DNA from: Sipunculus nudus
Taxonomy: Eukaryota; Annelida; Sipuncula; Golfingiida; Sipunculidae
Length of the DNA stretch: 64,000 nucleotides
Assembly (NCBI GenBank): GCA_026874595.1
Contig: CM049321.1
Span: forward strand, 5,696,979-5,760,978
Reading direction: 5' to 3'
Shown here in pieces: positions 11,905 to 26,231 of the stretch. Under the pieces are notes generated by a model. It saw only the letters and a program-made list of their open reading frames with translations, did no database searches and was not told the DNA's origin. Positions within the stretch are counted from its first letter, which is position 1; each line of letters begins with the position of its first letter. The position numbers and the translations under genes are program-made.

Positions 11905-14900
11905 GGCGCCATCTGTTGGCCAGGTTGTGAACAAATTCAAGTTATCACAATATGAAACGACCTGGTCCGACATCTGTCATCGTATTAATATCATTACCTA
12001 AAATCGTGCTGAGCAAAAAAAAAAAAAACATCCCGGGGATCCGAAAGCCTGGCGAAACTGATGCCCTCAAGGCAAAGCCAATGTTTTAAACTGGCCTAAG
12101 TCTTTTAAAATATTAAGGCAGTCAATATATAAAAGCCAGACTTTTCGATTCAAGTGATTATACACTAATCGTGAACAGTTAACACACATATTCCCTGCCG
12201 GACAAATGAAAATGAATTACAATTACATGATCAGTCTAGGGTTTCCCGTGTACCTTTACGTTATTCGCCACATTTGTTTTGGTCGGGCGTACATTTTAGT
12301 CCCGATCCATAACAAGTTTCTTCCGGAATGTCAAGGCCCGAACCATAACCAAATCTGTCCACACTCATTTAAAAACAAAGCTGACTAGACTTCTTATAAC
12401 TGTTGCAGGGGTGTCACTTAGCATCACCAATCTATAGGCCTAATGATACTCGATTATGTAAATATAGAACGGTAAATGACTAGTAAAATGTTGATTCAGC
12501 TAGCCTTACGCATCTCATTTAAGAATCTATTTGAGGAAAATAAATTATACATGAAACATTGCATCACAAATCCTCTTTTTTAAGTATGCAAACCAAAGTA
12601 TATGGGTCACAAGTTATTTACGCTTATGAATTTGGTGTTTGTATCCGTAACAAATTTGTAGATTTAAAAATTTGAATAGGCCTGCCAAGATTTACTTTTT
12701 ATTAATAAAATTTTCCTACAGAAATGTCGGAATTTCTGTGAAGAGATGGTCGATAAGCATATTGTAGCTGTATTTCGGGCTTTTAGCTATTTGTAGCTGA
12801 TGACATAATAACACCCGCTCTCGATTGCTAAATCACCTGAACTATGCAAGAAATGCTGACATCAGACCAACGACAGCAGATATCGAATTTTTAAAATATG
12901 GAGATGAAAGCACACACGATACCAGTCTCCCATTTGTCTGATTATAACTTTTTGGTCTTTGAGCATTGCATGAAAAAGCCTTAACTGTCCACAGAACGAC
13001 GGTACTTCGTCCTTTTAACCAAACTGTCACATAACACGCATACCATACCATGATTACTATCATGTCAACGATATGAGTGTGTAATATCAGTTTGGATTTT
13101 GATGACTTGACTTAGGCTGGATTTGCTTTTTACACACAATTTTAGTCATATATGATATATTAATAAACAGTAACAGCTACCATGTGTTATTCCTATATTA
13201 CCCCTACTCTTACGGGCACATACAGCTTGTGGGGTAATAGGCCACTATCATGCTACTTCTGAGCGCTGATTTCCTGTCCAGTTTTCTCTTGGTTAACATA
13301 AATTTATACCATCATACTTACACCAGTAGTATATTCCCTTTCTGTTTAACTTAAACTTTACGTGTTACGTACTAGATGCTTCTAGCTTGCATATAACATA
13401 GCAGCTTGGTCTGCTCACTTATGAACAGACATACCACATGGCATCTGCAGTACTCTTGTGTACCATCATATAACATCAATAAATAAGCTCACCAGGTTTC
13501 TACACAGGAGTATTTATTGCCATTTTATCATTATTCCTCACTATAAATTCACCACACTTTAATAAACATTTGGGACTGGGGCAGTTCTAATATGGGCAGT
13601 CACAACATTATACAACATATATACGAACCATCAGACCGTCAGTCATATGGAGCCTGTACATTCGAACAAGGTTCGTCCGCTGATCAAAGAGGACATCAAA
13701 TGCCCAAAATTATGTTTTTTTTTTTTGCTTAATCCACGTGATCTATTTTACATATTCCACTGGTTCTGCAAAATATTTAACTGATTTCGCTTCCATTCAC
13801 TTCATTCGCTCACTTGAGGCTTAAGACTTTATAAGTTTTCAACCTGTCAGCCGAACATATTACTACCGGCGACTTCCATACGGGCTCAGGCTATATGTTA
13901 CTGAACGTACCTAGGGTCACAAATATTTAGGAAATGAGTGTGTTTTTTATAGTACATGTAAACATATAACGTATAGTAATAATCAAAATAAATTAGTTGT
14001 CATATCGAATAAGGTTTTTGCAGATCAGTTCATTTCAAACACGAAATAAGACAATACTAATTACTAAAGTGCATAACAAAGTACTTGCATGCTGTTGACA
14101 GTATTCTTAAAAACCTTAAAAGTCCAAGGCCTTACGTATGCAACTCACTTTTCATTTAGCGAATTCTGGACTGTGATTTAGCAGTAGAGACATAGATGGT
14201 GTACACAATCACAAACATGCGATACCACTTGACACTTGATATTCCTGAAGTTTTCATAAGATGTAAGGAGAGAGTATTAGTGAATGATTATTTATCATGA
14301 CCGTGTACCAAAGACTTTCTTTTTGTTGTATAGAAATATTCCTTGTATACCAATAAGTTTCGAGCAGGCATGAACAGTGGCGGATATCTCAGCTTTTGTA
14401 TATTGAACCAAATTGAATATTTATATCAAAAGTCTGAAGACATGGTAAAGGCTTGTATTTTATTGTCACTGTTAAGTGTCAATGAAGTGAACAAATGTGA
14501 CATGAAACATTTTATCAATGTGTTCCTATTTTGGTACTCTTTCAACTTTGTTGTCCGGTCATTGAGCCGTTTATTCAGTTATCTGGATACTGAAAGGTTG
14601 CAAGTAGCAACCCGGGTGTTTACCACGGTTGACGAATACAGCATTAAACTTGTGCGCCGAAAGTTCTTTTTTTTTATTCCATGCCATTGCCCCGAGGCTG
14701 AAAACAGTTAAACCATGTTCCGCCCCTTTCCCGATCTTATTTTGCATCAGATATTAAGGGAAATATTCAAGACACTATATTTTTTGACGAGAAAATAATA
14801 GGGTGGCATTTTCAAAACAAGAAAACATCAGGCATATTTAAATCATTTTTTATTACTGAACACTTTCATCTACGAGTAACAATTTACAGAAAAACCAAGA

Positions 14901-15027
14901 TACATGGCTCGTTATTTCTCAGATATTCATAGAATAAATAAGTAAAATAATGGAATACGCATCCCAAATAAGTGATTAATAAGATAATTTTTATATCTTG
15001 TTTTGATTTTAAAAATCTTACAAAGAT

Positions 15028-15060
<33 letters not shown>

Positions 15061-15121
15061 ACATATATATACCCGATCGTTAATTTATGTATATATATAT
15101 CTACAAATAACACACACACAT

Positions 15122-15168
<47 letters not shown>

Positions 15169-15848
15169 CGATGCTTATACTGACCAAACCCAACTTATCC
15201 TGAACATAGCTTCACAGTGAATTAGATTTGATCATATGTCTCAAGTAAAGATGTTTATTTGCCTATTTTTGTTCAAAATAATATCTGACATCAATAACAT
15301 ATGATCAGTGCAAACCAATGGAATCTTACAGAATCCCCTTTGCCTCATTCAGCAGAAAATGTCACCTGCAGAATATAGACCCCGATTGCTAATTCGAAAG
15401 AAGACATAATCCCCGAAATGGCCGGATAATCGTCACCTACATTACATGTGCTTTAGACGCGGAGAATAACCAGCACGTTCGGTTTACCAATTATATGAAG
15501 TAAACATCACATATTTGGAGATGATTTACAGTATGAAAGAGAATGTTAACAAACAAGTGTTTACTTATCCAACTAGGAATCGATAGGTATACAATATGGG
15601 AAAGGATGGTCGTTTAACTGCTGTTTTGTTTTAATAGTCCTAGTTCTTTGAAGCCCGGGAAACAGGAAAGAGTTAATAAGCAGTTGTAAAATAAATATGT
15701 ACAATTAAATAAAAAGGGAATGATTTAGCGATATGATAACTGTTTGCTGATCGATTTTATGTTACTTGCAACTACTTCATTGCTGCGGCGGTTGACATGC
15801 ACATTCAGAACTTACATTTTGCACTTCAACGCAATGTAGCATTGATGA
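11905..15848. repeat. Composite repeat A, copy 2
   Basis: It is collinear with 1-3,830: ggcgccatctgttggcc start, ETS-free AT-rich body, microsatellites at 15,030-15,168, and the gctgcggcggttg block near 15,782. It has about 215 bp (12,098-12,312) absent from copy 1 and loses about 100 bp around 13,550. It stops abruptly at gcattgatgaaa, where block R2 begins, so it lacks the C-rich 3' part. Confidence 0.85.
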
Positions 15849-16177
15849 AAGTAGTCTGTTTTTTTTCGGTACGAAGAAGTATAGAACGTCAATGATCAAC
15901 CGTGTGTTCTCTGTAGTCATATATACTCATTAATAACAATCAGACTTCCAATACTTTATTAACTCAGCAATAACAGACACTTCTGGCATAACATTGACAT
16001 TGTACTTCCCTCAATAAATCAACAGTCCTGTGTTACCTGCAGTCATATCTACTTAGCAGAAACAATCAGGTCTCCATAAATTACTAATAACACAAACACA
16101 AAAAAAGAGATATAGCTCGTTATTTCTCAAATTGTCATAGGATAAATAAGTGCCATTTGTTTGGTTATATATATGCA

Positions 16178-16241
<64 letters not shown>

Positions 16242-17430
16242 GGGGCAACTCTAATAATGGCAGTCACAACATTATACAACAGATATACGGACCATTAAGT
16301 TTTATGTTCCTCTCGGGTTGACCGTAAGTCAGATGGACCCTGTACATTCGAACATCGTCCGTCCGCTGATCGAGAAGGACATCAAAGCCCTAAATTACGT
16401 TTTTTATCCGCTGGATCCACGTGATCTATTTAACATTTTCTACTGATGCTGCAAATATTATACTGACTTCGTTTTCACTCACTTCATTCACTGACTAAAG
16501 GCTAATGACTTTATAAGTTTTCAACCTGTCAGCCGAACATATTACTACCGGCGACATTCATGCGGGCTTAGGCTATAGGTTTCTGAACGTACTTAGCATA
16601 ACAAATATTTAGGAAATGAGTGTTTTTTTAAGTACATGTTTATATAATGTATAGTAATAATCATAATAAATAAATTGTCAAATCGAATAACGTTTACGCA
16701 TACCAGTTAATTTCAAACACGAAATAAGACTTAGCAGAAACAATCAGGTCTCCCCAATTTACCAATAACACGCAGACCTGACATGACAATCAAGCCTGCG
16801 ATTAACATTATTACTCTACTCTCAACAATACGTCATAAGTCATACTGCATGTCAATATTTGATACAAGTTACATAAGTCTTAAACTGGCAACAGCAGTCT
16901 TTGCTTATAAAAGCTATATGCTTGTGCAATATTTAGCAGTTCTCTCTCAATATTGGGCAATTTTTGTGCAACATGGCCCGATATCTTATACTCGTGCCTT
17001 AATTCATTAGTAACTTTACAAAATAACATTTGTATGAGGTGTTTGCTGGCTTTCCTTCTCTTAGGTAACCAGTCAATCTTATTCTTTGCTCATAACAGCT
17101 ATATGCTAGTGCTATGTTAGCAGTTCCAGTTCTAGCAGCTCTTATTGTACATTATGGCCCAATACCGTATACTTGTACCTTAATGTACTAGTACCTTAAT
17201 AATATAACACCTTAATGAGGTGATATGCTGATTCTCCCTCTTATATAACTGTGATTTACAGTTTTACCTAATTTGAGAAATGGAGAAAAGCGTGGTAAAG
17301 GCTGGCTTCACATTAATCGGTTGAAAGTCAGAAATACAGAAAAAAATATTATATTAACTTTTAAAAGACCCTAACACATAAAGATTATTTCCTACAGTTG
17401 TCACTCTGCTCATTGGTCAAGGGATCTCTA
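15849..17430. repeat. Repeat block R2, copy 1, with a 655-bp insertion
   Basis: It matches 35,680-36,570 and 27,130-27,600. It contains degenerate 60-70 bp internal repeats built on aactcagcaataaca and acaatcaggtctsc. It is interrupted at 16,078-16,731 by a piece of unit B (including its TA tract) joined to a piece of A. The sequence cttagcagaaacaatcaggt is present on both sides of the insertion (16,053 and 16,730) but only once at 35,869. Confidence 0.8.
16078..16731. repeat. Chimeric B/A insertion inside R2
   Basis: It begins with the aaaaaaagagatatagctcg block found near the end of each B unit, runs through (TA)n at 16,175-16,238, and continues as A (matching 1,575-2,075) before returning to R2. 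It is bracketed by a direct repeat of at least 20 bp. Confidence 0.75.
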
Positions 17431-18742
17431 ATCCTGTTTATATATCTTTAGTATTTAATCAAGATTACCAGGGATACATGACATATATGCTGTTTCGTAG
17501 CTTTTCTTTCACAGTTTCTTTCAGATCATGAATACATCATCTGCTCCTAAAGAGTATATGCTAACTTTTGTATGCCAATAGGCCTGATGCTGCATTCGTT
17601 ACCTTTGCAGGGGCGTAGCAAGTTGATGCCGCAGGTACATAGCAAATCCCTACCCACCCCTATCCGATTTGGCATGTAATATCGAAGACAAACCCTCGAG
17701 ACACAAAATATCTGCTTAGAAAATAGTATGAAAGTAATTTTTGAAAAGTGAAATATTAGTCAAATAAGCAAGAAACAAATAAATTTTCAGTATACTTTAC
17801 ACTACATCTGCAGGTAACAATTTATATAAAAAGATATATATCTCAGGGAAAAATGCAAAATGAAACGGGATCGCTAAGAAACTGAAGATATTGAATCATG
17901 CCTTCAAAACAAATAATTAATGAATAATAGTTTCTCTTGTTTTGAGTGTTCTAGAATTCTAGACTTTTTTTTCGTTCCAGACTGATTCTTATCTTTATGC
18001 ACTCGCTGGCCAGCATGTGTCCTGCACCCCCACTCCTACGGTCTCTGTGGCACCCCTTTCCCGTAAATATTAGTTACGCCTGAGCCCTTGACAATATGAT
18101 TAATACGAGTAGACAAGTGATAAGTAGCATTCGACACGTGGTCCTAGTGATATTATCCACTGCCGATCTGAGGCTTTTATTGGAAACCTCTCCAACAAGA
18201 CTACCTTTATATTTTTACTGCAAGAATGGCATCCATGGTGCATATAATGAAGCCAAGATTTTATTTAAAAAATAATACTTTTAGTGTCAAATAAAATGCA
18301 ACAAATGTGACATGAAACATATGGTATAAACTGAGTTTCTTTTTGGGTTATATAACAACCTAGTAATTCGGTAAATGTGCAGTTTATTCAAACAATTGGG
18401 TACTGAAAGTTTGCAAGTGGCAATCTACATCCATTATTACTTCAGTTGACGAATGAAGCATTAAACTTGTGCGTACCCTATTCCACGCCGTTGCCCCCAG
18501 GCGGAAAACAGCAAAACCATTGCGCCCCCCCCCCATCTGTTCTTGCATCTGATATTTGGTGGATATATTCATCTTTATTTTTGCCATAAAAATGAGATCA
18601 GTCATGTTTACATCAATTTTGAATATTGTGCACTTTCTTCTCCGGGTAACATTTTACACAAAAAAAGAGATATAGCTCGTTATTTCTCAAATTGTCATAG
18701 GATAAATAAGTGCCACTTGTTTGGTTATATATATATGCAATT

Positions 18743-18817
<75 letters not shown>

Positions 18818-18911
18818 GGGGCAACTCTAATAATGGCAGTCACAACATTATACAACAGATATACGAACCATTAAGTTTTGTGTTCCTCTCGGGTTGACCG
18901 TAAGTCAGCTA
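17431..18911. repeat. Unit B, tandem copy 1 (1,481 bp)
   Basis: First of four near-identical tandem units, all starting atcctgtttatatatctt. Internal landmarks are the 14-bp palindrome TCTAGAATTCTAGA near 17,952, a poly-C run near 18,527, the tacacaaaaaaagagatat block, and a (TA)n tract at 18,735-18,813 followed by ttggggcaactctaataatg. The second half of B corresponds to A at about 2,480-3,110, so B and A share ancestry. Confidence 0.93.
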
Positions 18912-20219
18912 ATCCTGTTTATATATCTTTAGTATTTAATCAAGATTACCAGGGATACATGACATATATGCTGTTTCGTAGCTTTTCTTTTACAGTTTCT
19001 TTCAGATCATGAATACATCATCTGCTCCTAAAGAGTATATGCTAACTTTTGTATGTCAGTAGGCCTGATGCTGCATTCGTTACCTTTGCAGGGGCGTAGC
19101 AAGTTGTTGCCGCAGGTACATAGCAAATCCCTACCCACCCCTATCCGATTTGGCATGTAATATCGAAGACAAACCCTCGAGACACAAAATATCTGCTTAG
19201 AAAATAGTATGAAAGTAATTTTTGAAAAGTGAAATATTAGTCAAATAAGCAAGAAACAAATAAATTTTCAGTATACTTTACACTACATCTGCAGGTAACA
19301 ATTTATATAAAAAGATATATATCTCAGGGAAAAATGCAAAATGAAACGGGATCGCTATGAAACTGAAGATATTGAATCATGCCTTCAAAACAAATAATTA
19401 ATAAATAATAGTTTCTCTTGTTTTGAGTGTTCTAGAATTCTAGACTTCTTTTTTGTTCCAGACTGATTCTTATCTTTATTCACTCGCTGGCCAGCATGTG
19501 TCCTGCACCCCCACTCCTACGGTCTCTGTGGCACCCCTTTCCCGTAAATATTAGTTACGCCTGAGCCCTTGGCAATATGGTTAATACGAGTAGACAAGTG
19601 ATAAGTAGCATTCGACACGTGGTCCTAGTGATATTATCCACTGCCGATCTGAGGCTTTTATTGGAAACCTCTCCAACAAGACTACCTTTATATTTTTACT
19701 GCAAGAATGGCATCCATGGTGCATATAATGAAGCCAAGATTTTATTTAAAAAATAATACTTTTAGTGTCAAATGAAATGCAACAAATGTGACATGAAACA
19801 TATGGTATAAACTGAGTTTCTTTTTGGGTTATATAACAACCTAGTAATTCGGTAAATGTGCAGTTTATTCAGACAATTGGGTACTGAAAGTTTGCAAGTG
19901 GCAATCGACATCCATTATAACTTCAGTTGACGAATGAAGCATTAAACTTGTGCGTACCCTATTCCACGCCGTTGCCCCAAGGCGGAAAACAGCAAAACCA
20001 TAGCGCCCCCCCCCCCCATCTGTTCTTGCATCTGATATTAAGTGGATATATTCATCTTTATTTTTGCCATGAAAATGAGATCAGTCATGTTTACATCAAT
20101 TTTGAATATTGTGCCCTTTCTTCTCCGGGTAACATTTTACACAAAAAAGAGATATAGCTCGTTATTTCTCAAATTGTCATAGGATAAATAAGTGCCACTT
20201 GTTTGGTTATATATATGCA

Positions 20220-20281
<62 letters not shown>

Positions 20282-20375
20282 GGGGCAACTCTAATAATGG
20301 CAGTCTCAACATTATACAACAGCTATACCAACCATTAAGTTTTGTGTTTCTCTCGGGTTGACCGTAAGTCAGCTA
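18912..20375. repeat. Unit B, tandem copy 2 (1,464 bp)
   Basis: By eye it differs from copy 1 by only scattered substitutions over more than 1.3 kb. The length difference lies mainly in the (TA)n tract (20,221-20,278) and in poly-C. Confidence 0.93.
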
Positions 20376-21682
20376 ATCCTGTTTATATATCTTTAGTATT
20401 TAATCAAGATTACCAGGGATACATGATATATATGCTGTTTCGTAGCTTTTCTTTTACAGTTTCTTTCAGATCATGAATACATCATCTGCTCCTAAAGAGT
20501 ATATGCTAACTTTTGTATGCCAGTAGGCCTGATGCTGCATTCGTTACCTTTGCAGGGGCGTAGCAAGTTGATGCCGCAGGTACATAGCAAATCCCTACCC
20601 ACCCCTATCCGATTTGGCATGTAATATCGAAGACAAACCCTCTAGACACAAAATATCTGCTTAGAAAATAGTATGAAAGTAATTTTTGAAAAGTGAAACA
20701 TTAGTCAAATAAGCAAGAAACAAATAAATTTTCAGTATACTTTACACTACATCTGCAGGTAACAATTTATATAAAAAGATATATATCTCAGGGAAAAATG
20801 CAAAATGAAACGGGATCACTAAGAAACTGAAGATATTGAATCATGCCTTCAAAACAAATAATTAATAAATAATAGTTTCTCTTGTTTTGAGTGTTCTAGA
20901 ATTCTAGACTTCTTTTTCGTTCCAGACTGATTCTTATCTTTATGCACTCGCTTGCCAGCATGTGTCCTGCACCCCCACTCCTACGGTCTCTGTGGCATCC
21001 CCTTTCCCGTAAATATTAGTTACGCCTGAGCCCTTGGCAATATGGTTAATACGAGTAGACAAGTGATAAGTAGCATTCGACACGGGGTCCTAGTGATATT
21101 ATCCACTGCCGATCTGAGGCTTTTATTGGAAACCTCTCCAACAAGACTACCTTTATATTTTTACTGCAAGAATGGCATCCATGGTGCATATAATGAAGCC
21201 AAGATTTTATTTAAAAAATAATACTTTTAGTGTCAAATGAAATGCAACAAATGTGACATGAAACATATGTTATAAACTGAGTTTCTTTTTGGGTTATATA
21301 ACAACCTAGTAATTCGGTAAATGTGCAGTTTATTCAGACAATTGGGTACTGAAAGTTTGCAAGTGGCAATCGACATCCATTATAACTTCAGTTGACGAAT
21401 GAAGCATTAAACTTGTGCGTACCCTATTCCACGCCGTTGCCCCAAGGCGGAAAACAGCAAAACCATAGCGCCCCCCCCCCATCTGTTCTTGCATCTGATA
21501 TAAAGTGGATATATTCATCTTTATTTTTGCCATGAAAATGAGATCCGTCATGTTTACATCAATTTTGAATATTGTGCCCTTTCTTCTCCGGGTAACATTT
21601 TACACAAAAAAGAGATATAGCTCGTTATTTCTCAAATTGTCATAGGATAAATAAGTGCCACTTGTTTGGTTATATATATGCA

Positions 21683-21724
<42 letters not shown>

Positions 21725-21820
21725 GGGGCAACTCTATAATAATGGCAGTCTCAACATTATACAACAGCTATACCAACCATTAAGTTTTGTGTTTCTCTCG
21801 GGTTGACCGTAAGTCAGCTA
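20376..21820. repeat. Unit B, tandem copy 3 (1,445 bp)
   Basis: Near-identical to copies 1, 2 and 4, with a short (TA)n tract at 21,687-21,721. It shares with copy 4 the variants accctctagacac and actcgcttgccagc, so copies 3 and 4 are closest relatives. Confidence 0.93.
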
Positions 21821-23135
21821 ATCCTGTTTATATATCTTTAGTATTTAATCAAGATTACCAGGGATACATGATATATATGCTGTTTCGTAGCTTTTCTTTT
21901 ACAGTTTCTTTCAGATCATGAATACATCATCTGCTCCTAAAGAGTATATGCTAACTTTTGTATGCCAGTAGGCCTGATGCTGCATTCGTTACCTTTGCAG
22001 GGGCGTAGCAAGTTGATGCCGCAGGTACATAGCAAATCCCTACCCACCCCTATCCGATTTGGCATGTAATATCGAAGACAAACCCTCTAGACACAAAATA
22101 TCTGCTTAGAAAATAGTATGAAAGTAATTTTTGAAAAGTGAAATATTAGTCAAATAAGCAAGAAACAAATAAATTTTCAGTATACTTTACACTACATCTG
22201 CAGGTAACAATTTATATAAAAAGATATATATCTCAGGGAAAAATGCAAAATGAAACGGGATCACTAAGAAACTGAAGATATTGAATCATGCCTTCAAAAC
22301 AAATAATTAATAAATAATAGTTTCTCTTGTTTTGAGTGTTCTAGAATTCTAGACTTCTTTTTTGTTCCAGACTGATTCTTATCTTTATGCACTCGCTTGC
22401 CAGCATGTGTCCTGCACCCCCACTCCTACGGTCTCTGTGGCATCCCCTTTCCCGTAAATATTAGTTACGCCTGAGCCCTTGGCAATATGGTTAATACGAG
22501 TAGACAAGTGATAAGTAGCATTCGACACGTGGTCCTAGTGATATTATCCACTGCCGATCTGAGGCTTTTATTGGAAACCTCTCCAACAAGACTACCTTTA
22601 TAATTTTACTGCGAGAATGGCATCCATGGTGCATATAATGAAGCCAAGATTTTATTTAAAAAATAATACTTTTAGTGTCAAATGATATGCAACAAATGTG
22701 ACATGAAACATATGGTATAAATTGAGTTTCTTTTTGGGTTATATAACAACCTAGTAATTCGGTCAATGTGCAGTTTATTCAGACAATTGGGTACTGAAAG
22801 TTTGCAAGTGGCAATCGACATCCATTATTACTTCAGTTGACGAATGAAGCATTAAACTTGTGCGTACCCTATTCCACGCCGTTGCCCCAAGGCGGAAAAC
22901 AGCAAAACCATAGCGCCCCCCCACCCCCCCCATCTGTTCTTGCATCTGATAATAAGTGGATATATTCAACTTTTATTTTTGCCATGAAAATGTGATCAGT
23001 CATGTTTACATCAATTTTGAATATTGTGCCCTTTCTTCTCCGGGTAACATTTAACACAAAAAAAGAGATATAGCTCGTTATTTCTCAAATTGTCATAGGA
23101 TAAATAAGTGCCATTTGTTTGGTTATATATATGCA

Positions 23136-23171
<36 letters not shown>
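21821..23171. repeat. Unit B, tandem copy 4
   Basis: Last tandem unit, ending in (TA)n at 23,139-23,170. From there the sequence passes into repeat A (ggttcgtccgctgatcaaag block) rather than back to the start of B. Confidence 0.92.
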
Positions 23172-23173
<2 letters not shown>

Positions 23174-24709
23174 GGGGCAACTCTAATAATGGTAGTTACA
23201 ACATTATACAACATATATACGAACCATCAGACCGTCAGTCATATGGAGCCTGTACATTCGAACAAGGTTCGTCCGCTGATCAAAGAGGACATCAAATGCC
23301 CAAAATTATGTTTTTTTTTTGCTTAATCCACGTGATCTATTTTACATATTCCACTGGTTCTGCAAAATATTAAACTGATTACGCTTCCATTCACTTCATT
23401 CGCTCCCTTGAGGCTTAAGACTTTATAAGTTTTCAACCTGTCAGCCGAACATATTACTACCGGCGACTTCCATACGGGCTCAGGCTATATGTTACTGAAC
23501 GTACTTAGCATAACAAATATTTAGGAAATGAGTGTTTTTTTTAAGTACATGTTTATATAACGTATAGTAATAATCATAATAAATAAATTGTCAAATCGAA
23601 TAAAGTTTACGCAGATCAGTTCATTTCAAACACGAAATAAGACAATACTACTTACTAAAGTGCATAAAAAAGTACTTGCATGCTGTTGACAGTATTCTTA
23701 AAAACCTTAAAAGTCCAAGGCCTTACGTTTGCAACTCACTTTTAATTAAGTGAATTCTGGACTGTGATTTAGCAAAAAGAGACATAGATGGTGCGAACAA
23801 TCACAAACATGCGATACCACGTGACACTTGATATTCCTGTAGTTCTCATAAGATGTAAGGAGAGAGTATTAGTGAATGATTATTTATCATAACCGTGTAC
23901 CAACGACTTTCTTTTTGTTGTATAGAAATATTCCTTGTATACCAATAAGTTTCGAGCAGGCATGAACAGTGGCGGATATCTCAGCTTTTGTATATTGAAC
24001 CAAATTGAATATTTATTTCAAAAGTCTGAAGACATGGTAAAGGCTTGTATTTTAGTGTCACTGTTAAGTGTCAATGAAGTGAACAAATGTGACATGAAAC
24101 ATATTATCAATGTGTTCCTATTTTGGTACTCTTTCAACTTAGTTGTCCGGTCATTGAGCCGTTTATTCAGTTATCTGGATACTGAAAGGTTGCAAGTGGC
24201 AACCCGTGTTGTTACCACGGTTGACGAATACAGCATTAAACTGTGCGCCGAAAGTTCTTTTTTTTATTCCATGCCATTGCCCCGAGGCTGAAAACAGTCA
24301 AACCATGTTCCGCCCCTTTCCCGATCTTATTTTGCATCAGATATTAAGGGGATTATTCGAGACACTATATTTTTTGACGAGAAAATGATAGTGTGGCATT
24401 TTCAAGAAAACATCAGGCATATTTAAATCATTTTTTATTTCTGAACACTTTCATCTACGAGTAACAATTTACAGAAAAAACAATATTTATGGCTCGTTAT
24501 TTCTCAGATTTTCATAGAATAAATAAGTAAAATAATGGAATATGCATCCCAAATAAGTGATTATTCAGATAATTTTTATATCTTGTTTTGATTTTAAAAA
24601 TCTTACAAAGATACAAATAAATTAAGCTGATTATATATATATATAACATATACAACCCGATCGTTAATGTATGTATATATATATATCTACAAATAACACA
24701 TACACAGGA

Positions 24710-24742
<33 letters not shown>

Positions 24743-26140
24743 CACCCGATGCTTATACTGACCAAACCCAACTTATCCTGAACATAACCTCACAGTGAAT
24801 TAGATTTGATCAAATGTCTTTAGTAAAGATGTTATTTCATGATTTTGCCTATTTTTGTTTAAAATAATATCTGACATCAATAAAATATGATCAGTGCAAA
24901 CCAATGGAATCTTACAGAATCACCTTTGCCTCATTCTGCAGGCATGTCACCTGCAGAATATAGACCCCGATTGCTAATTCGAAAGAAGACATAATCCCCG
25001 AAATGGCCGGATAATCGTCACCTACATTATATGTTCTGCAGACGCGGAGAATAACCAGCACGTTCGGTTTACCAATTATATGAAGTAAACATCACATATT
25101 TGGAGATGATTTACAGTATGAAAGAGAATGTTAACAAACAAGTGTTTATTTATCCAACTAGGAATCGATAGGTATACATTTTGGGAAAGGATGGTCGTTT
25201 AACTGCTGTTTTTATAGTCCTAGTTCTTTGAAGCCCGGGAAAGTAGAAAGAATTAATAAGCAGTTGTTAAATAAATAGGTACAATTAAATAAAAAGGGAA
25301 TAATTTCTGGCGATATGATAACTGTTTGCTGATCGGTTTGATGCTACTTTCACTTACTTCATTGCTGCGGCGGTTGACATGCACATTCAGAACTTACATT
25401 TCGCACTTCAACGCAATGTAGCATTGAAGAAACGTTAAACGGCCAAAAGTCAGTGAATCACCTTTTGATAAATATACTTTTTATCGACCTGAAAAATAAG
25501 GGACATGGTACAATTTGTGCTAAATACCGAAAAAAAGAACCGAATGTTGCACAATGATGTATTTTAAACTACCCAAGATTCTGTTTTTAAAGCTTAAATT
25601 TCAAAATGTTTCTACGCAATATGAGGGGAAAAGCCTTACTCACCTCCCTTTACAACCCCCTCCCAATTCTCATATCCTATATCCGCCCTTCGAAAAATAA
25701 TACTGTGGAGTTAATCAAAGATATTTGGCATGAAGAAGGCCGGAGTAACTTTTTAGGTTTTCTATTAACCAAAATGTTGCCGGTGTCTAGGGTCTGATGG
25801 GCAACATGACAATAACCCCCTCCCAACAAATATCACCCCTCATGATAATTATTCCCCCCCCCCCGACAAATATTACCGGACAAATACCACCGGATAATTG
25901 CCCCCATATCCCAGAAATAACCCAAAGACAATATCCCCGATGGTCCCCAATGCAAAACAAACACCCCACACAATTACCACCAAGGAAACCTTTCCACCTA
26001 GAAGCAACAAATATCCCCGATAATAACCCACCCCCAGACAATTATCCCCGACCCCCAAAACGATGGATATCATAGCTCTCGCCCCCCCCCCCCCCCCCGG
26101 AACAGTTATCCCCAAATAAACCCTGGCCGCCTTCCGAGAC
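23172..26140. repeat. Composite repeat A, copy 3 with C-rich array
   Basis: It is collinear with 13,560-15,848 and 1,575-4,200. It contains the cgagcaggcatgaacagtgg block near 23,950, microsatellites at 24,632-24,740, the gctgcggcggttg block near 25,368 and a C-rich array (25,640-26,140) with a long poly-C run near 26,085. Compared with copies 1 and 2 it is 5'-truncated. Confidence 0.85.
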
Positions 26141-26231
26141 AATAATTTAACCTTAATGAAATTATCAGTAAAATTTCTTTGCTGTTACCTGCAAGCAGTT
26201 CACTTTAATTATATTACATATTTCATTTGCA

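Noticed and set aside
18384-18605. 73-residue minus-strand ORF that recurs in several B units (also 21,330 and 22,775)
   Set aside because: It is conserved only because the tandem units are almost identical. It crosses a poly-C run of variable length that shifts or truncates it in other units, and diverged B copies do not keep it.
25797-26142. Proline-rich and glycine-rich ORFs over the C-rich arrays
   Set aside because: These are low-complexity translations of CCCC/GGGG-rich sequence on both strands; the frames are not kept between array copies.
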